Below are positions 1 through 8,176 of a stretch of 64,000 nucleotides of DNA, piece by piece. The notes under the pieces were generated by a model, which saw only the letters and a list, made by a program, of their open reading frames with translations, searched no databases and was not told the DNA's origin. Made by a program: the position numbers and the translations under genes. Positions within the stretch are counted from its first letter, which is position 1, and each line of letters opens with the position of its first letter. This DNA comes from UKL13-3 sp964392775 (GTDB lineage: Bacteria > Bacteroidota > Bacteroidia > UKL13-3), in the NCBI GenBank assembly GCA_964392775.1, contig CAYMRD010000014.1, forward strand, positions 15,844 through 79,843. The letters run 5' to 3'.

Positions 1-598
1 CCAGATTGTCATCGGTAATCCCTTCGGAATACACAGATACCCTCAGATAGGGATCTATTTCGGCTATTTCGCGGGCTGCAATAATTGTTTTGTGAAGTCC
101 GATTTGATGTACTCCGGCTCTGAGTCGATTGAGGTTACTTAAATCAATGGTGTCAAAATCGGCAAGTCTCAATTCACCACAGGTGCGCTCAATGGCCATG
201 GTTAACGCCACGCTCTGTCCAACCGACAAACCAATAATTCCAACCTTTTTTGTAGCTAATACATCTTGTTCTTCCTGTGTTATCTTAAGTTTATTGCGGT
301 TGGTTCTAACGGTAATAAATTCTTGTTCGGGTAAAAGATGCACGAGTAAATTACTCCACGGATAAAAAATCCAGTTGCCATAATTGTCAATAGTCTGGTT
401 CCCTAAAATATCTTTCATAAAGGCCTCCTTACTGTGTTCATCTAGTGGTATGCCTATGTTTTGAATGGATATCAGTTCAAGCAATTGTTGATGTATTGAA
501 TCTATAATGCTCACACCGGGTTGGGTTCTTATGCTTTCAAGTCGTTTGTTATCAATGGAGTTTCCCGGGCTTAGGATAGTTGGTCTGTATTCTTGCAT
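1..598 (-). CDS. ThiF/E1-like adenylyltransferase family protein, partial
   Basis: Reading the minus strand from an ATG at 596-598 gives an open frame of about 199 residues that runs off the left edge of the window. It contains the segment KKVGIIGLSVGQSVA followed by LRLADFDTIDLSNLNR, the nucleotide-binding Rossmann core and the Asp-containing strand of the ThiF/MoeB/HesA/E1 superfamily. The glycine loop reads GLSVGQS rather than GxGxxG. About 110 residues precede this core, longer than in ThiF or MoeB. That suggests one of the larger ThiF-domain proteins, such as those fused to a nitroreductase domain, but the C-terminal half is missing. It is divergent from the response regulator at 727. 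Confidence 0.7.
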   Translation of the reverse strand, partial: MQEYRPTILSPGNSIDNKRLESIRTQPGVSIIDSIHQQLLELISIQNIGIPLDEHSKEAFMKDILGNQTIDNYGNWIFYPWSNLLVHLLPEQEFITVRTNRNKLKITQEEQDVLATKKVGIIGLSVGQSVALTMAIERTCGELRLADFDTIDLSNLNRLRAGVHQIGLHKTIIAAREIAEIDPYLRVSVYSEGITDDNL

Positions 599-726
599 GG
601 CAGGTTTTAGCGTGTTTAGATATTTAAAAATCCTTGCAAAAGGTATAGTTTTCTGGATTATCAACAAATAATAATTTTTATCAATTCGTCTATTTGTTTT
701 AAATTCCGGCTGTTTATAAGAATAAA

Positions 727-1191
727 ATGACTGATAAAATCAAAGTTTTATACGTTGATGATGAAGAAAACAACCTGTTTTCGTTCAAAGCAACTTTTCG
801 GTTAAAGTATCAGGTTTTTACGGCAATAAGTGGCAGTGATGCAATCGCTGTATTAAATCAAAATCCGAATATAGAAGTGATTTTGACAGACCAACGCATG
901 CCTGAAATGACGGGGGTGGAATTTCTTAAATCTATATTGTCCATTCATCCGGACCCGATTCGGATTCTGCTCACGGGGTATGCAGATTTGCAGGCTTCGA
1001 TTGACGCAGTGAATGAAGGAAAAATTTTTCATTACCTGAGCAAACCCTGGAACGAGGAGGAGGTGGATATGACGATTCAAAAGGCTCACCAAGTGTATTT
1101 GCACTATCAAAATGAACGTGAGATGAAGAAAAAGTTGATTCAAACAGCCGATCAAATGGAGTTTTTGTTGCGCCAGAGTTTACTTTCCTAA
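727..1191 (+). CDS. Response regulator receiver-domain protein
   Basis: This 154-residue protein is a CheY-like receiver domain with a short helical tail. The acidic pair is D11-D12, the phosphoacceptor is D55 in LTDQRMP, the conserved Thr is T83 and the conserved Lys is K106 in YLSKPW. The GKIFHYLSKPW context resembles receivers of RpfG-type or histidine-kinase-linked regulators. The C-terminal 40 residues (about 115-154) are charged and helical, with no DNA-binding output domain. It probably acts by protein-protein contact or as a phosphorelay partner. No histidine kinase is adjacent, so the partner is unknown. Confidence 0.85.
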   Translation: MTDKIKVLYVDDEENNLFSFKATFRLKYQVFTAISGSDAIAVLNQNPNIEVILTDQRMPEMTGVEFLKSILSIHPDPIRILLTGYADLQASIDAVNEGKIFHYLSKPWNEEEVDMTIQKAHQVYLHYQNEREMKKKLIQTADQMEFLLRQSLLS

Positions 1192-1201
1192 ATAACTGTT
1201 G

Positions 1202-1930
1202 CTAATCGTTTGCCCAGGGCAAATTTCCGATATGGTGCATAAAACGTTGAATGACGTTGGCTTTCCGGTTGATGTATGCCGAGGGTTTGTCGGCTTTCCA
1301 CCTGCGCGGGTTGGGTAAACATGCAGCAATCAGTGCCGACTCACGGGAGGTGAGTTTAGCGGCCGGTTTGTTAAAATAATGGTGGGAGGCTGCCTCCACA
1401 CCGTAAATGCCATCGCCCATTTCGATGATGTTGATGTATACCTCCATGATTCGTTTTTTTGTCCACAACAGTTCAAGGGTTACTGTTATAATTACCTCAG
1501 GCACTTTTCGAATCCAACTGCGTTTGGGTGTAAAAAAAAGGTTTTTAGCTGTTTGTTGAGATATGGTACTTGCACCCCGCAATTTTTTGCCTCTCTTGAA
1601 TCCGCGCTCAATGGAGTTTTTGATTTGCTCGAAATCAAACCCATAATGCTGAATGAACTTAACATCTTCGGCTGTGATAACGGCTAAGCAAAACTTGTCC
1701 GACACATAATCAATGCTTTTCCAGTCTTTCGACAGTTTCATCGGTTTGCCATCTCGGAGTTGTTCGTATACTCTTACCAAGTGAAGAGGTGTAACCGGAA
1801 CCGGCATAACCCTGTACAGAATAATAAAAAACATGGTGAGCTGAAAACCAAGGAGTATCAGCATAAGCAGGTTTTGCCATCCTTTTTTGAGTAGGTTAAC
1901 GATTTTGTTGCTTCCAGCTTTTTTTGCCAT
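1202..1930 (-). CDS. mtgA: Monofunctional peptidoglycan glycosyltransferase (GT51)
   Basis: This 242-residue protein polymerises lipid II into glycan strands at the periplasmic face of the inner membrane. One N-terminal transmembrane helix (about residues 17-40) is followed by a GT51 domain. The motif AEDVKFIQHYGFD holds the catalytic Glu. GASTISQQTAKNLF and the later KKRIMEVYINIIEMGDGIYG and ESALIAACLPNPRRW are the other family signatures. Length matches MtgA, and there is no transpeptidase domain. It converges on the response regulator with a 10-bp gap. A TATACTTG box lies just upstream of its ATG on the minus strand, one mismatch from the Bacteroidota -7 consensus. Confidence 0.95.
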   Translation of the reverse strand: MAKKAGSNKIVNLLKKGWQNLLMLILLGFQLTMFFIILYRVMPVPVTPLHLVRVYEQLRDGKPMKLSKDWKSIDYVSDKFCLAVITAEDVKFIQHYGFDFEQIKNSIERGFKRGKKLRGASTISQQTAKNLFFTPKRSWIRKVPEVIITVTLELLWTKKRIMEVYINIIEMGDGIYGVEAASHHYFNKPAAKLTSRESALIAACLPNPRRWKADKPSAYINRKANVIQRFMHHIGNLPWAND

Positions 1931-2008
1931 TCTGTTCGCAAGTATACTAAATGCTTATGAATGATGGCATGCCTAAAATGGAAGAGGCTGTACAATAAAA
2001 TAAAAACT

Positions 2009-2110
2009 GACTATCGGAAAGATGTCAACTTGCTCTCGCGCACCCCTGCCCCTGGCGGGGACCAACCGCACACTTTCTAAAAGACTTGTGCAGGGGATAT
2101 CCCGAGAGTC
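2009..2110 (-). repeat. Dispersed inverted-repeat element, copy 1 (GACTATC family)
   Basis: This 102-bp element begins GACTATCGGAAAGATGTCAA and ends CCCGAGAGTC. Its core (CCCCTGCCCCTGGCGGGGAC, then CCGCACACTTTCTAAAAG) is the reverse complement of the core in the copy at 26600, so it lies in the opposite orientation. Its left end, reverse-complemented, matches the right ends of the copies at 30321 and 43362 (GTTGACATCTTTCC then GATAGTCAG). It appears internally deleted near the ACTTGTG/GGGGATAT junction. It sits between mtgA and the methyltransferase. Confidence 0.75.
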
Positions 2111-2191
2111 AATAAATAAAAAAGGAACGACAGTGTCTCTTCCCATTTGGATTCTACGTTTCCGAAACACATCTTTACCGCACAAACAATT

Positions 2192-2884
2192 ATGAACTGG
2201 CATACCTTCTGGCAAAGTCGATCCAAGCAACAAAACCCACTCTTGCAGGTTGGGCGTACAGGTGGTTATGTTACCAATCAGGCTGATTTTTTAGAAACCT
2301 ATGCTGCGTATGTTGCCCAACAAATTGGACTTACACCCGATGATGTATTGCTGGACGTATGTTGTGGCAATGGCCTGTTGACTTCATATCTGGCCAAACA
2401 TTGCAAGGCTGTTTTAGGTGTTGATTTTTCGGAAAATCTTATTGCTCAGGCAAGTCAGATTCATTCATCATCAACCGTGTCGTTTATATGTGCGGATGCT
2501 TTATCACTCCGGCAACTTGAGCTAAAACACCCGACCGTTCATCAGCCATTCACCAAATCAACCCTTTGTTTTTCGTTTCAGTATTTTGAAAGTGTGGCTT
2601 TGGGCAAGCAGGTGGTCGATGGTATTTTTCGACAAGGGCCATCTGTTTTGTTTTTGGGCGATGTGCCCGACCGCGACCGTTTTTTTAACTACTACAAATC
2701 GGTTAAGGATATGGCCCGCTTGCTTAAACAAATGCTGCTGCAACGCAATGATATGGGCAAATTTTGGAGTCGGGAAGAATTGTTGTTTATTGCCAAATCG
2801 CTTGGTAAACAAGGCCAAAAGCTGCTTCAGCCACCCTCGTTTCCATACTCGCATTACCGCATGGATTTTCTGATAAACTCTTGA
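2192..2884 (+). CDS. Class I SAM-dependent methyltransferase
   Basis: This 230-residue protein has the class I methyltransferase fold. Motif I is DVLLDVCCGNGLLTSYLAK, with the acidic end of strand 2 at VLGVDFSENLI and a motif II-like FICADAL. The substrate cannot be told from sequence. The ATG at 2192 (MNWHTFWQSRSKQQNPLLQVG) is preferred to an upstream in-frame start, because it places a normal-length helical cap before motif I. The WHTFW...QVGRT opening is seen in uncharacterised methyltransferases of the phylum. The gene stands alone between a dispersed repeat and the DUF4290 gene. Confidence 0.85.
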   Translation: MNWHTFWQSRSKQQNPLLQVGRTGGYVTNQADFLETYAAYVAQQIGLTPDDVLLDVCCGNGLLTSYLAKHCKAVLGVDFSENLIAQASQIHSSSTVSFICADALSLRQLELKHPTVHQPFTKSTLCFSFQYFESVALGKQVVDGIFRQGPSVLFLGDVPDRDRFFNYYKSVKDMARLLKQMLLQRNDMGKFWSREELLFIAKSLGKQGQKLLQPPSFPYSHYRMDFLINS

Positions 2885-2977
2885 TAGCAACTCGGTCCGT
2901 TATAGCCCTTTTATACAGCCTTTGAGGTCTATATTTTGTGGGCAATATTGGCATAAAAACTTTATCTTGCGCAACTC

Positions 2978-3700
2978 ATGGAATCAATAATAGACGTAGA
3001 ATACAATACCCAACGCGAGCATTTACTTATTTCGGAATATGGCCGCAATATTCAGAAGATGGTCAATTTTGCGATGGCGGAAACCAATCGCGAGCGCAGA
3101 ACCGTATTGGCCAATGCTCTGATTGCCCTAATGGGCAGCCTGAACCCGCAGTTGCGTGATGTGGCTGATTACAAACACAAATTGTGGGATCACTTATTTA
3201 TCATCTCCGATTTTAAGCTGGATGTGGATTGCCCGTACCCATTGCCAACGCGGGAGAGTGTGTTCCGCAAGCCGGATTTGATGGATTATCCTCAGAACAA
3301 AATCCGTTTCCGATTTTACGGCAAAAACATTGTTAAGATGATTGAAGCTGCAACCGAGATGGAAGAAGGGGCGATGAAAACAACTTTCATCAACCTCATC
3401 GGTTCATTCATGAAAAATGCATGTAAAAGCTGGAATGCCGAAACCTTATCGGATGAAGAAATATTAGCTCATCTGGAGATGTTGAGCGATGGCAAGATAA
3501 GAATGGTTGACAATGAAAATGTAGAATTCAGAACTGCAAACTTCAATACCAATCCGAACAGCAGTGTCAATAAAAACAACCGTAACTTTAAGAACCGCAA
3601 CTTCAAAAACCGTAACAATAACAACGGTGGCGGAAACCGCAATGCTGGAGGCAGTAATCGTAATTTCAGGAATAACAATAACAACAAGAATAGAGGATAG
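2978..3700 (+). CDS. DUF4290 family protein with Asn/Arg-rich tail
   Basis: This 240-residue protein is a DUF4290 member, a family largely confined to Bacteroidota and of unknown function. The conserved domain covers about residues 1-180 (YNTQREHLLISEYGRNIQKM, DHLFIISDFKLDVDCPYP, KTTFINLIGSFMKNA). The last 50 residues are a low-complexity Asn/Arg/Gly tail with repeated NRNFKN units. Its positive charge suggests RNA or DNA binding, which is inference. The gene ends only a few bases before a large 7-bp tandem repeat. Confidence 0.85.
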   Translation: MESIIDVEYNTQREHLLISEYGRNIQKMVNFAMAETNRERRTVLANALIALMGSLNPQLRDVADYKHKLWDHLFIISDFKLDVDCPYPLPTRESVFRKPDLMDYPQNKIRFRFYGKNIVKMIEAATEMEEGAMKTTFINLIGSFMKNACKSWNAETLSDEEILAHLEMLSDGKIRMVDNENVEFRTANFNTNPNSSVNKNNRNFKNRNFKNRNNNNGGGNRNAGGSNRNFRNNNNNKNRG

Positions 3701-3734
3701 AAGTTGGATGATGGATGTTAGATGATGGATGTTG

Positions 3735-4006
3735 GAAGATAGAAGATAGAAGATAGAAGATAGAAGATAGAAGATAGAAGATAGAAGATNNNNNNNNNNN
3801 NNNNNNNNNNNNNNNNNNNNNNNNNNNNNNNNNNNNNNNNNNNNNNNNNNNNNNNNNNNNNNNNNNNNNNNNNNNNNNNNNNNNNNNNNGAAGATAGAAG
3901 ATAGAAGATAGAAGATAGAAGATAGAAGATAGAAGATAGAAGATGGAAGATAGAAGATGGAAGATGGAAGATGGAAGATAGAAGATAGAAGATAGAAGAT
4001 AGAAGT
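3735..4006. repeat. 7-bp tandem repeat (AGAAGAT)n interrupted by a scaffold gap
   Basis: An almost perfect array of the heptamer AGAAGAT, with occasional GGAAGAT variants, runs from about 3735 on both sides of the N run. It is preceded by related words (GGATGATGGATGTTAGATGA) at 3703-3734. The true copy number is hidden by the gap. A 7-bp unit is not a multiple of three, so length changes here would shift frames if the array were inside a gene. It lies between DUF4290 and leuS. Confidence 0.9.
3790..3889. other. Assembly gap of exactly 100 N
   Basis: A run of exactly 100 N sits inside the heptamer array. A round number of this kind is usually a placeholder for a gap of unknown size. The real array may be longer or shorter, and other sequence could be hidden. 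Confidence 0.97.
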
Positions 4007-4057
4007 TGTCTACTCAATAACGTATTAACTCAATAACTTCTCTACTCATTTGGACGC

Positions 4058-6874
4058 ATGAAAGAGTATAACTTTACAGAAATTGAACAGAAGTGGCAGG
4101 ATTACTGGAGAGCCAATAACACTTATAAAGTAGCCGAGAATACGGTCAAACCTAAATGCTATGTGCTGGATATGTTTCCGTATCCGAGTGGTGCGGGGTT
4201 GCATGTGGGGCATCCGTTGGGGTATATTGCATCTGATATTTACGCGCGGTTTAAACGATTGACCGGATACAACGTTTTGCATCCGATGGGATATGATTCG
4301 TTTGGATTACCGGCTGAGCAATATGCCATTCAAACCGGTCAACATCCGGCTATTACCACCGGACAAAATATAGCACGTTACCGCGAGCAACTGGATAAGC
4401 TGGGCTTCAGCTACGACTGGAGCCGTGAGGTGCGTACCTCTGATCCATCGTATTACAAATGGACACAATGGATTTTTATTCAACTCTACAATTCGTGGTA
4501 TAATCCCGCAACCGATAAAGCCGAACCGATTGAATCGCTGGTGAAACTGTTCGAAACCAAAGGGTTTTCGGGCGTTGATGATTCGGTATTAACCGGAGGC
4601 ATTGAACTGGATTTTCCTTCGTTTACTGCCGCCAACTGGAAGTCATTTTCGGAAGAAGAGAAACAAAAAATATTACTTGGATTCAGGTTGGCTTACCTGA
4701 GTGAGGCTTATGTAAACTGGTGTCCGCAACTGGGAACAGTTCTGAGCAATGATGAAGTGAAAGATGGCGTGAGCGAACGTGGCGGGTATCCGGTAGAACG
4801 TAAGCTGATGAACCAATGGAGCATGCGCATCACGGCTTATGCCAGCCGTTTGTTAAACGATTTGGAAGGATTGGACTGGCCTGAGAGTTTGAAAGAAACA
4901 CAACGTAACTGGATTGGAAAATCACAGGGCGCGAGTGTGAATTTTAAAATACAGGACCGTCAGTTTGATATTGAAGTATTCACCACCCGTCCCGATACAA
5001 TTTTTGGCGTTAGTTTTATTGCCATTGCACCCGAGTATGAGTTCATTGATGATTTGATGCATCCTGCATACTTAGACGATATTCAATCGTATATAGAGCA
5101 GGCTAAAAACCGCAGCGAACGCGAGCGTATGGCCGATGTCAAACGTATATCAGGAGTGTTTACCGGTATGTATGCCTTGCATCCGTTTACGGGACAAGAA
5201 GTTCCTATTTGGGTGGCCGACTATGTTTTGGCAGGATATGGAACCGGAGCGGTGATGGGCGTTCCGGCACACGACTCGCGTGATTTTGCTTTTGCCCGCT
5301 ATTTTAATCTGCCTGTTGTTCCGGTTGTGGCTGTTCCCGAAGGGCACGACCTCAGCATCGAATCATACGATGCCAAGGAAGGAATCATGATCAATTCTGA
5401 TTTCTTAAATGGCATTGATGTGAAGAAGGCCATGAAAAAGGCAATCGAGTTTATTGAAAAAGCAGGTTTTGGAAAAGGAAAAACCAATTACCGTTTGCGG
5501 GATGCCATTTTTGGTCGCCAGCGGTATTGGGGCGAACCAATTCCTGTATATTACAAAAACAATATTCCGTATTGTTTGCCTGAAAGTGCTTTGCCTTTGG
5601 AATTACCGGCCATTGATTCATTTTTACCTACTGCCGAAGGCGAACCTCCATTGGCGCGTGCCGGTAAGTGGATGTGGAATGAGGAGAAACAATGTGTAGA
5701 TACGGAAGGTTACCCGATAGAAATTACAACTATGCCGGGATGGGCGGGTTCATCGTGGTATTTTCTGCGGTATATGGATCCCGGCAATACAACTGCATTT
5801 GCCGACAGCAAAATGGTGAACTATTGGAAAGGTGTAGATCTATACTTGGGTGGTAGCGAACATGCCACCGGGCATTTATTGTACGTGCGTTTCTGGACCA
5901 AGTTTTTATACGACCGTGGTTTGATTCCGGTTAGAGAACCTGCTAAAAAGCTCATCAACCAGGGGATGATTCAGGGCAGGAGCAATTTTGTATACCGCGT
6001 TAAAGACTCCAATAAGTTTGTATCGTATGGGTTGAAAGCAACCTACGACACAACGGCCATTCATGTTGATGTAAACATTGTAAAAAATGATGAATTAGAT
6101 ATTGATGCATTTAGAGCATGGCGCGAAGATTTTAAAAATGCCGAGTTCATTTTAGAAGACGGCAAATACATCTGCGGCAGCGAAGTGGAGAAAATGAGCA
6201 AGTCGAAACACAATGTGGTGACACCTGATAATATTGTGGTTGACTACGGAGCCGATACCCTGCGTTTGTATGAAATGTTTTTAGGTCCGCTTGAACAAAG
6301 CAAACCCTGGAGCACACAAGGGATTGAAGGTGTATTGCGCTTCCTGAAAAAACTGTGGAAATTGTTTTACAATGCCGAAGGACAACTGTTGGTTTCCGAT
6401 GAACCTGCCAGCAAAAAAGAATTGAAGGTATTGCATAAACTCATCAAAAAAGTTGCTGAGGATATCGAGAACTTCTCGTTCAATACTTCAGTGCCGGCCT
6501 TTATGATTTGTGTAAACGAACTCACTGAGTTAAAATCGAGCAAGAAAGAAATTTTAGAGAAGCTGGTGATTTGTTTAAGCCCGTATGCTCCGCATATTGC
6601 CGAAGAATTGTGGCAAACACTGGGCAATCAAACCAGTGTGGTGGATGCTGTTTATCCTGAGTTTAAACCAGAATACCTGATTGAAGATTCTTTCAGTTAT
6701 CCAATTTCTATCAACGGTAAACACCGCATGAATATGGAATTTAGCTTAACGATGCCTCAGGCAGAAGTGGAGCAAGCTGTTTTGGCTGATGAGTCGGTGC
6801 AGAAATGGCTCGAAGGCAAAACACCTAAGAAAATTGTGTTTGTAAAAGGTAAGATTCTGAATATGGTTGTGTGA
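4058..6874 (+). CDS. leuS: Leucyl-tRNA synthetase
   Basis: This 938-residue class I synthetase charges tRNA-Leu. The HIGH-type motif is PYPSGAGLHVGHPLGY (about residues 43-58) and the KMSKS loop is EKMSKSKHN (about residue 711). The editing domain carries TTRPDTIFGVSF and GTGAVMGVPAHDSRD. YWGEPIPVYY and PGWAGSSWYFLRYMDP belong to the catalytic domain. An extra segment around residues 155-225 and another just before KMSKS account for the length, as in other Bacteroidota LeuS. The ATG at 4058 is the natural start. Upstream is the heptamer repeat; downstream is a low-complexity spacer and then truB. Confidence 0.97.
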   Translation: MKEYNFTEIEQKWQDYWRANNTYKVAENTVKPKCYVLDMFPYPSGAGLHVGHPLGYIASDIYARFKRLTGYNVLHPMGYDSFGLPAEQYAIQTGQHPAITTGQNIARYREQLDKLGFSYDWSREVRTSDPSYYKWTQWIFIQLYNSWYNPATDKAEPIESLVKLFETKGFSGVDDSVLTGGIELDFPSFTAANWKSFSEEEKQKILLGFRLAYLSEAYVNWCPQLGTVLSNDEVKDGVSERGGYPVERKLMNQWSMRITAYASRLLNDLEGLDWPESLKETQRNWIGKSQGASVNFKIQDRQFDIEVFTTRPDTIFGVSFIAIAPEYEFIDDLMHPAYLDDIQSYIEQAKNRSERERMADVKRISGVFTGMYALHPFTGQEVPIWVADYVLAGYGTGAVMGVPAHDSRDFAFARYFNLPVVPVVAVPEGHDLSIESYDAKEGIMINSDFLNGIDVKKAMKKAIEFIEKAGFGKGKTNYRLRDAIFGRQRYWGEPIPVYYKNNIPYCLPESALPLELPAIDSFLPTAEGEPPLARAGKWMWNEEKQCVDTEGYPIEITTMPGWAGSSWYFLRYMDPGNTTAFADSKMVNYWKGVDLYLGGSEHATGHLLYVRFWTKFLYDRGLIPVREPAKKLINQGMIQGRSNFVYRVKDSNKFVSYGLKATYDTTAIHVDVNIVKNDELDIDAFRAWREDFKNAEFILEDGKYICGSEVEKMSKSKHNVVTPDNIVVDYGADTLRLYEMFLGPLEQSKPWSTQGIEGVLRFLKKLWKLFYNAEGQLLVSDEPASKKELKVLHKLIKKVAEDIENFSFNTSVPAFMICVNELTELKSSKKEILEKLVICLSPYAPHIAEELWQTLGNQTSVVDAVYPEFKPEYLIEDSFSYPISINGKHRMNMEFSLTMPQAEVEQAVLADESVQKWLEGKTPKKIVFVKGKILNMVV

Positions 6875-6879
6875 GGAAA

Positions 6880-7125
6880 GTTCATAGTTGATAGATCATG
6901 GTTCATAGCAGTAGGTCCATCAACATTATTAATACATTAAGTAACTAAGTAATTGAGTAGTTAAGTAATTAGGTAAATACGTATTAGAATGTGATTTACT
7001 TAACCAACTTAATTACTTAATCCACCAAGTATAATAATATTGAATAGAAGACGAGTTTCTACTCAATTAACATTATTAACCAATCAACATCCAACATCAT
7101 TAACACACTCAACACAATTAACACT
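6880..7125. repeat. Degenerate word-repeat spacer between leuS and truB
   Basis: The spacer consists of loosely repeated short phrases: GTTCATAGTTGATAGATCAT, then TAAGTAACTAAGTAATTGAG variants, then several copies of words like CAACATCATTAACACACTCA. No gene is seen. The right end runs into the putative 5' end of truB, so part of it may be translated. Confidence 0.7.
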
Positions 7126-7158
7126 CCTTTTGCATTCGATTTCGAACAAGGTGTCGTT

Positions 7159-7863
7159 ATGCTTATTGATAAGCAGCTGGAGTGGACTTCGTTTGATGCA
7201 GTGAACAAAATGAAGTATGCGTTGCTGGGATACTTGCGCAAAGAGATTGAAGCCGGGCGACATACGCTTGTGCATGGACAAAAACTGCGCATCAAAATTG
7301 GTCATGCCGGAACCCTTGACCCGCTGGCCAGTGGATTGCTGATTGTATGCATCGGCAAACAAACCAAAAATATTGATTCGTATATGGGGCGTGATAAGGA
7401 GTATACCGGAAGTTTTTTTCTGGGTGCTACAACTCCTTCCTTTGATCTGGAAACGGAAGTTCAAGCTGCGGGTTCAATTGAATCCATCACTCCCGAACAC
7501 ATTCATCAAACAGCATTGCGGTTTACAGGTGAACAGCAACAGTTTCCTCCGGTGTATTCGGCCATCAAAAAAGATGGGAAACGTTTGTATGAATCGGCTA
7601 GAGCGGGTAAAGAAGTTGAACTGGAATCACGCACAGTTGTGATACATGAATTTGAAATTACGAAGATTGAATTGCCATTGGTGTATTTCCGAATTGTATG
7701 TGGCAAAGGAACCTATATCCGTTCTGTTGCCAACGATTTTGGTGCGGCACTCGGATGTGGAGCTTACCTCAACAGCTTGCGCAGAACAAAAATTGGGGAG
7801 TTTGATGTGAAGGATGCTATTACCGTTGAGCAGTTTAATGATTGGGTGAAAGCGGGGGAGTAG
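7159..7863 (+). CDS. truB: tRNA pseudouridine(55) synthase
   Basis: The enzyme isomerises U55 to pseudouridine in the T-loop of tRNAs. The catalytic Asp lies in GHAGTLDPLASG (about residue 54). FPPVYSAIKKDGKRLYESAR, GTYIRSVANDFG and the C-terminal LRRTKIGEFDV match the family. Starting at the ATG 7159 gives 234 residues but cuts into the first strand (family pattern G-V-hydrophobic-DK). The same frame is open upstream to a stop at 7045 and encodes INTPFAFDFEQGVVMLIDK, so the native protein probably starts near 7099-7138. No ATG exists there; ATT codons at 7099 and 7117 are candidates. Confidence 0.93.
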   Translation: MLIDKQLEWTSFDAVNKMKYALLGYLRKEIEAGRHTLVHGQKLRIKIGHAGTLDPLASGLLIVCIGKQTKNIDSYMGRDKEYTGSFFLGATTPSFDLETEVQAAGSIESITPEHIHQTALRFTGEQQQFPPVYSAIKKDGKRLYESARAGKEVELESRTVVIHEFEITKIELPLVYFRIVCGKGTYIRSVANDFGAALGCGAYLNSLRRTKIGEFDVKDAITVEQFNDWVKAGE

Positions 7864-8060
7864 TTGGGGATGTTAATTGTGTTGATTGGTTAATTGTGTA
7901 GGCATTTGTTTCCAATTCGTCATTGACTGTTTGATGTTCGAGGTTTGATGTTCGAAGTTTTATTCTAAAATCAGTATTCTGAATTCATTATTCGTTATTC
8001 ATCATTGAATGTCGGCAGTTAGAATCTACTTAAATTAGATATTTTGCGCAAGGGTTTCCT
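7864..8060. repeat. Degenerate word-repeat spacer downstream of truB
   Basis: The region repeats phrases such as GATGTTAATTGTGTTGATTG, GTTTGATGTTCGAGGTTTGA and ATTCATTATTCGTTATTCAT. No open gene is seen. The same GATGTTAATTGTG and GATTGGTT words recur at 18319-18440 and 18512, more than 10 kb away, so this is a shared repeat vocabulary rather than chance composition. Confidence 0.65.
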
Positions 8061-8121
8061 TTAGGGTTAGGGGTGCGGCAGGAATTTGCACACTGCTTAC
8101 TTTCCTTTTGCCTACTTGATT

Positions 8122-8175
8122 CAGTTCTCGATACAAGCTCCATACACAAATCTATCCCAAGGCTTACTCGAACTG
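8122..8175 (-). repeat. REP-like element (TTCTCGATAC...ACTCGAACTG), copy 1
   Basis: The element starts CAGTTCTCGATACAAGC and ends GGCTTACTCGAACTG, followed by ACTAC. Ends and orientation match the copy at 16707-16741. The outer arms CAGTTC/GAACTG are complementary. The GACTAC sequence immediately after the element holds the mutS2 stop codon (TAG on the minus strand, 8177-8179). Confidence 0.65.
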
Positions 8176-8176
8176 A

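Noticed and set aside
3735..4006. CRISPR array, suggested by the regular repeat
   Set aside because: The unit is 7 bp with no unique spacers, and no cas genes are present.
3718..4017. Open frame of Leu/Ser/Ile/Phe-repeats on the minus strand
   Set aside because: It is the translation of the heptamer array and spans the N gap, so it is not a gene.
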